A DNA stretch of 11,335 nt from Methylomicrobium sp. Its GTDB lineage: Bacteria; Pseudomonadota; Gammaproteobacteria; Methylococcales; Methylomonadaceae. Positions within the stretch are counted from its first letter, which is position 1. Every line of letters starts with the position of its first letter. The stretch covers positions 1-11,335 of the forward strand of contig SLIO01000291.1 of NCBI GenBank assembly GCA_007135635.1, read 5' to 3'. Under the pieces are notes generated by a model. That model ran no database searches. It was not told the origin of the DNA and worked only from the letters and a program-made list of their open reading frames with translations. This document shows, in pieces, positions 5,132 through 11,335 of this stretch. The position numbers and the translations under genes were made by a program.

Positions 5132-8100
5132 CTATTTCGCCGCCGCTTCGGCTTTTACCCCAAAAAACAACGCATACAACACCGGTACGGCGATTAGTGT
5201 CAGCACAGTCGCGAAGGCCAGGCCGCCCATGATCGTGACCGCCATGCTGGCAAAAAAGGCATCGGTCAGCAATGGGATCATGCCGAGTATCGTCGTGCCG
5301 GCGGCGAGGAATACCGGGCGCAGACGGCTGACGCCGGCGTCGACGATTGCGGCATGGCCTTGCTTGCCTTCGCCGATTTGCGCGTCGATCTCGTCGACCA
5401 GTACAATTGCGTTTTTCATCAGCATGCCGGACAGGCTCAACAGGCCGAGTAGGGCCATGAAACTGAACGGCTGATTGGAAATTAGCAGGCCGATTACGAC
5501 GCCGCAGACCGACATTGGCACGACCAGCCAGATAATCAGCGGTTGACGCACTTTTCCGAACAACAAAATACTGATGAAAAGCATGACGACGAAGCCGACC
5601 GGTATTTGGGCGTTGAGCGCGGTTTGTGCGTCGGTCGAGCTTTCGTATTCGCCGCCCCATTCGAAACGATAACCGGACGGTAGCGGGATGGCTTCGATTT
5701 GCGCGCGGATGCGGCGGAATGCTTGATCGGCGGTCAATTCCGGCAGCGGGTCGCCTTGAGCGGTCAGTGTGCGCACCCGGTTGCGTCGGTGTATCAGCGT
5801 GTCCTCGCTGACTGTTTCGAAACGCTCGGCGACTTGTGCGATCGGAATATAGGATTGATCGGCATTGCTCCAGACTAGGCGATCGCGTAGTTGTTTGGCG
5901 TCCCGGCGCTCGGCTTCCGGCGGTCTGGCGACGATGGCAATTTGTTGGTCGTCCTCGCGGTAAGTGCCGGCTTGAACGCCAGTGCTCGCGAATTGCAAGG
6001 CCAGCGCCAAATCGCTCAAACCGATGCCGGCGATGCGCGCGCGTTCGGGGCTGTAGACCGGTTTCATTACCAGTTCTTTTTGCCGCCAGTTCGTGCGCAG
6101 ATCGATGATACTGCCGTCATTGCGCATGATGCTCAAGGCTTCGTTGCCGAGTCGACGCAGCACGGCGGAGTCAGGACCTGAAAAACGCGCTTCGATTTTC
6201 GCTCCGCCGCCTGGGCCGAACATCAGCCGTTCAGTGCGGATTTCGGCGCTTGGATAGGCAGTGCTCAGTTCGTTTTTCAACTCTTCGATCAATGCGGCAA
6301 TGGGGTCGATGTTTTCGGTGCGAACAATGAACAGCCCATAGGCGCTATTCGGTTGTTCCGGCGCGTAGGTCAGCATGTAACGGCTGGCACCGCGTCCAAT
6401 GAAGCTTGCTACCGAAACGACGTCCGGCTTGGCGCGGATGATTGCGTCGATTTCTCCTATATCACGCTCGGTCGAGCGGATATCGCTGCCTTGCGGAAGT
6501 TGATAATGAATGTAGAACAACGGCGTGTTGGAGTCGGGAAAAAAGGCTTGCTTGACCAAGCCGAAACCGGCGAAGCAGGTCGCAGTCAACACTACCATGA
6601 TCAAAGCGGTCAAGGCTCTGGCTTTTAAGGTGGCGGTTAGCATTTTGCGGTAGGCTTGATACACCCACGCACGATAAGGATCCTCTCCGGTTTGCTTGAC
6701 CTTCAAGAATAAATGACCGAACAAAGGCGTTACCGTGATCGCTAAGATCCAGCTCAACAGCAGCGACATCCCGATTACCGCGAATAGCGAAAACAAAAAT
6801 TCGCCGGTGACGTCCGGTGACAGACCGATGCCGGAAAAGGCCATGATGCCGATTACGGTTGCACCCAAAAGCGGCAGTTGCGTGCGTTTGACCGATACGG
6901 TTGCTGCGTCCTTGCCGTTCATGCCGTGCTGCATGTTGATCAGCATGCCTTCGGCAACTACTATCGCGTTATCGACCAGCATACCCATCGCGATAATTAA
7001 CGCGCCGAGCGAAATGCGTTCCATATCGATGTGAAAAACACGCATCAGGAACACCGTGCCGAGCACAGTCAATAGCAGCGTCGCGCCGACGATCAAACCG
7101 ACCCGCCAGCCCATCATCAGGCACAGCGACAGTATCACGATCGAAACCGATACAATCAGATTGACGATGAAGTCGTCGATCGATTCGTCGACAACTTTGT
7201 GTTGCTCGTAAATTGGATGAATTTCTATCCCTAATGGGATGCGCGGCGCCAGTTCCGCTAGGCGCGCCTCGACCGCTTGGCCTACCGTGACGATATTAGC
7301 TTCGCGGACGCCTGATATTGCCAGCGTGAAGGCCGGCATGCCGTTGAAATGCACGAGATGATCCGGGATTTCGGTCGGTTCGCGGCGGATTTCGGCCAGA
7401 TCGATCAGACTGATTTGTTCCGTGCTGCCGGGGCGGCCGATGCGCAAGGCTTCTATTGCGGAGACCGAGTCGAAGCCGGCGGCTGTGGTAATGCGGATGC
7501 GCCGGTCATCGATCGTAACCGCGCCGGCATCGGTGATCCTGTTTTCCGATGAAATGGTGTTCAATACCTGCGCCATCGGCAGGCCGAAACGTGCGAGCCG
7601 CGCATTTGATATCTCGACATAGATGGTTTCGGTGCGCATGCCGGCGGTTTCGACTTTCGCGACATTGGTCACGGTCAGCAGTTCGCGGCGTAGAAATTTG
7701 GCCAGATCTAAAATTTCCCGATCCGAAAATCCCGGCGCGGTAATCGCGTAAAAAATACCGAACACATCGCCGAAGTCGTCGTTGACGGCCGATGGATTTG
7801 CGCCTTCCGGCAAGGTTTGTTGAGCGTCGCCGACTTTGCGCCTCAGTTCGTCCCAGACCTGCGGCATCGTTCGGCTATCGTAGGTATCCTTAATTTCGAC
7901 TTCGATTTCGGAAATACCGGGTTTGGATCGCGAGGTGATGTGTTTGATTTGCGGTAATTGTTGAATCGCCGATTCCAAGGGTTCGGTGACTTCCAGCTCG
8001 ACCTCTTCGGCCGTCGCGCCCGGATAGGGTGTGATGACCAAGGCTTGTTTGATGGTGAAGGCCGGGTCTTCTAGGCGGCCGACCGTGGACAGACCCCATA

Positions 8101-8182
8101 GGCCGCCGATCAAGCAAGTCAGGATGATCAGCCAGGTATTGACCGGGCGTTCGATGGCAGCGCGTGCGATATCGATAGACAT
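5132..8182 (-). CDS. RND-family efflux pump, inner-membrane permease subunit
   Basis: A 1016-residue proton-driven exporter of the AcrB/HAE-1 superfamily, the inner-membrane motor of a tripartite efflux complex. The family layout is complete. TM1 lies at about 15-33, followed by a large periplasmic loop with the porter sequences (ITPYPGATAEEVELEVTEPLE; VAKVETAG). TM2-TM6 lie at about 338-490, TM7 at about 523-541, a second periplasmic loop follows, and TM8-TM12 lie at about 860-1008. The TM4 proton-relay site reads GMLVDNAIVVAEG, with D404 aligned to AcrB D407 and N405 where AcrB has D408. The TM10 lysine K923 (GMLMKNAIVLVDE) matches AcrB K940. The length is slightly below AcrB and close to the TriC-like group. 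The start at 8182 has AAGGA just upstream, overlapping the adaptor stop codon, so translation is probably coupled. Drugs, detergents or lipophilic metabolites are typical substrates; which applies here is unknown. Confidence 0.96.
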   Translation of the reverse strand: MSIDIARAAIERPVNTWLIILTCLIGGLWGLSTVGRLEDPAFTIKQALVITPYPGATAEEVELEVTEPLESAIQQLPQIKHITSRSKPGISEIEVEIKDTYDSRTMPQVWDELRRKVGDAQQTLPEGANPSAVNDDFGDVFGIFYAITAPGFSDREILDLAKFLRRELLTVTNVAKVETAGMRTETIYVEISNARLARFGLPMAQVLNTISSENRITDAGAVTIDDRRIRITTAAGFDSVSAIEALRIGRPGSTEQISLIDLAEIRREPTEIPDHLVHFNGMPAFTLAISGVREANIVTVGQAVEARLAELAPRIPLGIEIHPIYEQHKVVDESIDDFIVNLIVSVSIVILSLCLMMGWRVGLIVGATLLLTVLGTVFLMRVFHIDMERISLGALIIAMGMLVDNAIVVAEGMLINMQHGMNGKDAATVSVKRTQLPLLGATVIGIMAFSGIGLSPDVTGEFLFSLFAVIGMSLLLSWILAITVTPLFGHLFLKVKQTGEDPYRAWVYQAYRKMLTATLKARALTALIMVVLTATCFAGFGLVKQAFFPDSNTPLFYIHYQLPQGSDIRSTERDIGEIDAIIRAKPDVVSVASFIGRGASRYMLTYAPEQPNSAYGLFIVRTENIDPIAALIEELKNELSTAYPSAEIRTERLMFGPGGGAKIEARFSGPDSAVLRRLGNEALSIMRNDGSIIDLRTNWRQKELVMKPVYSPERARIAGIGLSDLALALQFASTGVQAGTYREDDQQIAIVARPPEAERRDAKQLRDRLVWSNADQSYIPIAQVAERFETVSEDTLIHRRNRVRTLTAQGDPLPELTADQAFRRIRAQIEAIPLPSGYRFEWGGEYESSTDAQTALNAQIPVGFVVMLFISILLFGKVRQPLIIWLVVPMSVCGVVIGLLISNQPFSFMALLGLLSLSGMLMKNAIVLVDEIDAQIGEGKQGHAAIVDAGVSRLRPVFLAAGTTILGMIPLLTDAFFASMAVTIMGGLAFATVLTLIAVPVLYALFFGVKAEAAAK

Positions 8183-8193
8183 GGCTATGGTCC

Positions 8194-9261
8194 TTAAAAT
8201 CCGGTAAAACGACGTACCTTCATGCCGTCATGCAGCAAATGGCCGCCGGCCGTGACGATGTGTTCGCCGCCTATTAAGCCCGACAGCACCGGAACACGGC
8301 TGGCGGCCACAGCGCCGATTTCGATAACATGCGGCGAGACCGTTTCGGTCTGTGGGTCAAATAGCCAAATCCGGGTTTTGCCATCCTCATCGGTATCGAT
8401 TGCCGAGAGTGGGATCGTGATTTCGGTCGATCCGTTGACGAAAGGGGTGCCGACCGAGACGCTGACGGTCATGCCCGGTAAAATCGTCACGTCGTTCGTG
8501 CGTTGCAGTTCCAGTGTCACTTCGTAGGTCTGCGCGACCGCATCGGCTTCGGTGGCATGTTCCAGATAGCGTAGCGGCAGGCGTTTACCGGGCTGGCCCG
8601 GAAACACCGCCTCGATATTCATTGCGTCGGCAAGGCCGATCAGTCTGATGAGATCTTCCGGCACATTGATCTTGACGTGCAAGGCGCTAACGTCCTGGAC
8701 TCTGACCACGGCTTGGTGCGGCGCGACATGAGTGTGGATGTCGAGCAGGCGGCGCGTGACCAGCGCATCGAACGGCGCGGCGATCCGGGTATAGGAGAGA
8801 TTGCGACGGGCATTGTCCAGTGCGACTTGGCGCAGTTTAAAGGCGGTCTCGGCTTCGTCCAGCATGATCTTTGGTATCGTATCCGAGGCTGCGAGATTGC
8901 GTTTGCGACCGAGATCGAGTTGTGCGAAGGCGTATTGTGTTTTGGCTTCTTGTTCGTTCAGTCGAAAATCGGTCGGATCCAGCGCAGCAATCAAGCCGCC
9001 TTTGGCAACCACAGTACCCTGTTGTACCGGTAATTCAGCCAGGCGTCCGCCGACTTGAAACGAGAGGTCGACCGTTTTTAACGCGTCCACGCGGCCGACA
9101 AAGCGGCGTTGCGCAAGCGCCTCGGTAAGCTTGATCGTTTCGATGCGCACGGTGCGGACGATGTCTTGTTTGGACTCTTCGTCGTTATTGCCGCAGGCAC
9201 TGAGCAAAGCCGTGACGACGATTAATAAAACAGCATGTCCGGTTAACTTGGATTGACCCAT
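8194..9261 (-). CDS. RND efflux periplasmic adaptor (membrane-fusion) lipoprotein
   Basis: A 355-residue AcrA/HlyD-type adaptor that bridges the RND pump and the outer-membrane channel. I chose the ATG at 9261, preceded by AAGGAA (9269-9274) 7 nt upstream, over an in-frame TTG at 9279. It begins with a lipoprotein signal peptide whose lipobox LSAC places the lipid-modified cysteine at C23. Two lipoyl half-motifs (about 66-98, FQVGGRLAELPVQQGTVVAKG; and about 156-190, YTRIAAPFDALVTRR) flank an alpha-hairpin at about 99-155. A beta-barrel (about 193-275) and a membrane-proximal domain follow. All parts of the family are present. Only 11 nt separate it from the pump gene. An 89-nt gap containing a stem-loop separates it from the channel gene upstream. 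Confidence 0.95.
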   Translation of the reverse strand: MGQSKLTGHAVLLIVVTALLSACGNNDEESKQDIVRTVRIETIKLTEALAQRRFVGRVDALKTVDLSFQVGGRLAELPVQQGTVVAKGGLIAALDPTDFRLNEQEAKTQYAFAQLDLGRKRNLAASDTIPKIMLDEAETAFKLRQVALDNARRNLSYTRIAAPFDALVTRRLLDIHTHVAPHQAVVRVQDVSALHVKINVPEDLIRLIGLADAMNIEAVFPGQPGKRLPLRYLEHATEADAVAQTYEVTLELQRTNDVTILPGMTVSVSVGTPFVNGSTEITIPLSAIDTDEDGKTRIWLFDPQTETVSPHVIEIGAVAASRVPVLSGLIGGEHIVTAGGHLLHDGMKVRRFTGF

Positions 9262-9336
9262 GTTACGATTCCTTTGCAAAGTTAGGTGGGGTTTTGTAAA
9301 TATAGGAAGGTTTCAAGATAACGATGGTTCTGAGAT

Positions 9337-9370
9337 GTGCGTTGGGCCGATTACAAAATTCCCAACGCAC
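9337..9370 (-). other. Stem-loop spanning the tolC-like stop codon, inside the efflux operon
   Basis: GTGCGTTGGG (plus strand 9337-9346) is the exact reverse complement of CCCAACGCAC (9361-9370), with a 14-nt loop containing the stop codon of the channel gene (9351-9353). There is no T-run after it on the minus strand, so it is not a typical terminator. It lies before the 89-nt gap leading to the adaptor gene and could set transcript stability or partial read-through between channel and pump genes. Confidence 0.5.
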
Positions 9371-10628
9371 GGCGCAAATTCAGTTTCGCCAACGCAGCAT
9401 CGTAACGGGCATTATTGAAGTTATTGTGCGTCGTGATTCTGAGTTCTTCGGCCTTTAGCACTTCGGTTTGCGTGGATAAACCCTGCCGATAGCGTTCGCG
9501 GTTGACCCGCAAATTTTCATCGGCTTGGGCGATCGCTTGTTGGCTGACCTCAATACGTTTTTCGGTTTCCTGAATGTCCAGCCAGGCGCTCCGGACTTCA
9601 AGTCCGATCATGCTAGCCATATCATCCCGCTGTGCCTGCAAGGCCAACGCCTGTCTATTGAGCGATTTGCTTTGGTGATGGGTGCCGCCGTCGAGTTTCC
9701 ATTCCATGCCGACATTGACCATCCACATGCCTTCGAAGGCCATGTAACGGTTTTCCTGGTATTGATAGCCGCCGTTGACCGCGACTTGCGGTAATAGGCC
9801 GGCTTGAACGCTTCTGGCTTGTTCTTGTAAGGCGGTGATTTGGCTGTTTAATGCGTTAAGCTCAGGACGTTGGGCGAATGCTTGGGCGGATAATTCTTGC
9901 GGCGCGCCACAAGGCTGTTCCGGAAAGTGTTCTTCCAGTTCGACAGGGTCGTCGAGTCGGCGATTCAGTAAGCGGTTGTACTGCGCTTTGGCAATATCAA
10001 GCCGGTTGCCGTTTTGCAGGACGAGTTGCCGGGCATTGGCGTATTCGACTTCGGCGGCCAGTCGGTCGTTTTTCGAAACCATGCCTTGGCTATGCAAGCG
10101 CTCGACATCGGCGGCGTTAGCTTTCAGAGTTTCGGCGTGGCTTTCCGCTACTTGCAGCGCGCTTTGCGCGCGCAATACGGACAGGAAAGCTTCGGAGATC
10201 TGCAATTTAATCGTCAATGCGGTTGCGACTTCATTCTGTTGTGTCGCCGATAAGGCGGCCTCGGCCGCATCGATACCGTGGCTGATGCGCCCGCTGGTGA
10301 AAATTGGAACCGACGCAATCACTTCGGCTTGGCCGCTGCCGGCTTGCGACATCGGAAATTGCGCGGCTTGACCTTCGATTTCGGTTTTCGCGGCGGGAGT
10401 TTCGCTCAATTGAGTGTAACCCCCTTTGATGTTTAGCGAGGGCAGGCGTTGATTTTGCGCCGAGTATAGTTGTTGTTCGGAGGCCTCGGTATCGGCCTTG
10501 GCCGATTTAATTAGGTGATTTTGGTTCAATGCATGCTCGAAAGCTTCTTCTAGTGTTTCAGCTTGAGCGCAAAAAACCGGCAATATTGCCAGCAATGCAA
10601 TGTATTGTTTAAGGCTAATCGGTCGCAT
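9351..10628 (-). CDS. TolC-family outer-membrane efflux channel
   Basis: A 425-residue outer-membrane component that completes the exporter by forming the trimeric exit duct. The signal peptide ends at AQA (cleavage after residue 23). C20 does not sit in a lipobox, so unlike OprM-type channels this one is probably not lipidated. Two OEP-type repeats are visible. The first starts with LEEAFEHALNQNHLIKSAKAD and contains the beta-strand entry VIASVPIFTSGRISHGIDAAE. The second contains LPQVAVNGGYQYQENRYM and the closing helix ending RYDAALAKLNLRRALGIL. Long Ala/Gln/Leu-rich helical stretches match the periplasmic coiled-coil barrel. The ATG at 10628 lies within the end of the repressor gene (14-nt overlap) and has GAGG a few bases upstream, so translation is probably coupled to the repressor. 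Confidence 0.94.
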   Translation of the reverse strand: MRPISLKQYIALLAILPVFCAQAETLEEAFEHALNQNHLIKSAKADTEASEQQLYSAQNQRLPSLNIKGGYTQLSETPAAKTEIEGQAAQFPMSQAGSGQAEVIASVPIFTSGRISHGIDAAEAALSATQQNEVATALTIKLQISEAFLSVLRAQSALQVAESHAETLKANAADVERLHSQGMVSKNDRLAAEVEYANARQLVLQNGNRLDIAKAQYNRLLNRRLDDPVELEEHFPEQPCGAPQELSAQAFAQRPELNALNSQITALQEQARSVQAGLLPQVAVNGGYQYQENRYMAFEGMWMVNVGMEWKLDGGTHHQSKSLNRQALALQAQRDDMASMIGLEVRSAWLDIQETEKRIEVSQQAIAQADENLRVNRERYRQGLSTQTEVLKAEELRITTHNNFNNARYDAALAKLNLRRALGIL

Positions 10629-11229
10629 TCAAAACACCTCGCAGGTAAAGCGCAATGACTTGGTCGATCAAGAGGCGCTTTTGTTCGGGGGAGGGTGGGG
10701 CACTGATGCCAAGCAAACATTGAAAATGCAAATCGCCTTTGAGCAGGCTGAAAAAAGCATCGGCAGCAAATTCAATATCGGGAATATCAATGTGTCCGCT
10801 AGCTTTCAAATTATGGAGATAATACTCCAATTGGGTTAGTGCAATTTTAGGTGCGCTGTCGTAGACGACTTGACCAAGCTCAGGGAAGTCTCGGCATTCG
10901 GCGATTACGAGCCGATAAATTGCCAAGGCTTCCTCGGTAAAAATCAAATCGATAAATGCTTCGGCGATTTGGCGGAGATTTTTTTTGATATCGTTCGAGT
11001 CAGGGATGATCTTGGCCATGGTGTCCAGTAAAGATCGACACAGTTCATAAATGACAGCAGAAAAAAGCGCGTTTTTATTCTCGAAATGATGGTACAAAGT
11101 TGCTTTTGAAACCGGTGCTTCTTTTGCGATTCTGTCCATGCTGACTTGATGAAAGCCATATTTTAAAAACATGCGTGTCGCGCCTTCGATGATTGCTTCT
11201 CGTTTAGGCTCGCAGGGTTCCGATGACAT
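10615..11229 (-). CDS. TetR/AcrR-family repressor of the efflux operon
   Basis: A 204-residue one-component repressor. The N-terminal domain has the TetR-type helix-turn-helix at about 29-48 (VSMDRIAKEAPVSKATLYHHF) preceded by the usual helix REAIIEGATRMFLKYGF. The remaining residues form the helical ligand-binding and dimerisation domain. Its sequence (IYRLVIAECRDFPELGQVVY) resembles the AefR-like C-terminal family (TetR_C_7 style). I prefer the ATG at 11229, which has a weak GAG about 8 nt upstream, over an in-frame TTG at 11241. As first gene of the operon it should repress itself and the three exporter genes by binding the palindrome at 11268-11282, and release DNA when a pump substrate binds. 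The inducer is unknown. Confidence 0.94.
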   Translation of the reverse strand: MSSEPCEPKREAIIEGATRMFLKYGFHQVSMDRIAKEAPVSKATLYHHFENKNALFSAVIYELCRSLLDTMAKIIPDSNDIKKNLRQIAEAFIDLIFTEEALAIYRLVIAECRDFPELGQVVYDSAPKIALTQLEYYLHNLKASGHIDIPDIEFAADAFFSLLKGDLHFQCLLGISAPPSPEQKRLLIDQVIALYLRGVLNATD

Positions 11230-11260
11230 ATTTAGGCTCAAGATATAGTTTGATCGGACA

Positions 11261-11288
11261 ATACTAGACTAAACGGTTTAGTTTTAAA
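11261..11288 (-). promoter_or_regulatory. Predicted sigma-70 promoter of the tetR-tolC-adaptor-RND operon
   Basis: On the minus strand, TTTAAA (11288-11283) and TAGTAT (11266-11261) each match the -35 and -10 consensus at four of six positions and are 16 nt apart. The predicted transcript would start about 25 nt before the repressor ATG. The whole 15-bp palindrome lies in the spacer, a classic arrangement for TetR-family autorepression. Both boxes are moderate matches, so the call relies on position and on the operator. Confidence 0.5.
11268..11282. promoter_or_regulatory. Perfect 15-bp palindrome, probable operator of the TetR-family repressor
   Basis: ACTAAAC-G-GTTTAGT is exactly two-fold symmetric about G11275. 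It lies 39 nt upstream of the repressor start codon, the usual place for a TetR-family operator, and has a half-site length fitting a dimer. The remaining bases to the window end (11289-11335) show no gene start; a divergent gene beyond the window could share this operator. Confidence 0.7.
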
Positions 11289-11335
11289 AGAGGCCATTAT
11301 TATTCTAGAAAAAGCATTTCACCCTGAAGATCATA

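Noticed and set aside
4796..5660. Several arginine- and serine-rich frames on both strands across the REP cluster and the 3' end of the pump gene
   Set aside because: They are created by GC-rich repeat units and by antisense or shifted reading of the pump gene, and contain no family-like sequence.

Overview
The window looks like chromosomal DNA of a gammaproteobacterium of intermediate GC content. Protein families, gene order and REP-type intergenic repeats support this. The repeat style recalls aquatic methylotroph-like gammaproteobacteria (Methylococcales), but that is only an impression; nothing here fixes the genus. I see no tRNA, rRNA, transposase, CRISPR array, phage or toxin-antitoxin gene.

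Layout. Bases 1-702 are a long AT-rich stretch without a convincing gene. It holds a short direct/inverted repeat cluster at the left edge and a 32-bp near-perfect palindrome at 192-223. Bases 703-2755 (+) encode a two-component system: an OmpR-type response regulator overlapping by 14 nt a TctE/QseC-like histidine kinase. A 15-bp perfect stem (2771-2812) separates the kinase from a convergent gene. Bases 2839-4635 (-) encode a secreted DUF3300 protein with an aromatic central region, a long polar/arginine-rich tail and an internal 53-residue tandem duplication. Bases 4636-5131 are non-coding and hold a GC-rich hairpin plus three REP-like units arranged +, -, +.

Bases 5132-11229 (-) form one operon, transcribed right to left: tetR-family repressor, TolC-like outer membrane channel, lipoprotein membrane-fusion adaptor, RND inner-membrane pump. 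This is a complete tripartite RND exporter with its own repressor. A perfect 15-bp palindrome (11268-11282) fills the spacer of the predicted tetR promoter, so the repressor probably controls itself and the whole operon. A ligand would release it and induce efflux. A 10-bp stem-loop lies over the tolC stop codon, between the channel and the adaptor/pump genes.

The genes belong to recognisable families and I do not see a new multi-gene system. The most notable structures are the REP cluster with compensatory stem changes, the operator-in-spacer promoter, the upstream palindrome and the recent duplication in the DUF3300 gene. The exporter's substrate, the signal of the two-component system and the role of the DUF3300 protein cannot be read from the sequence.
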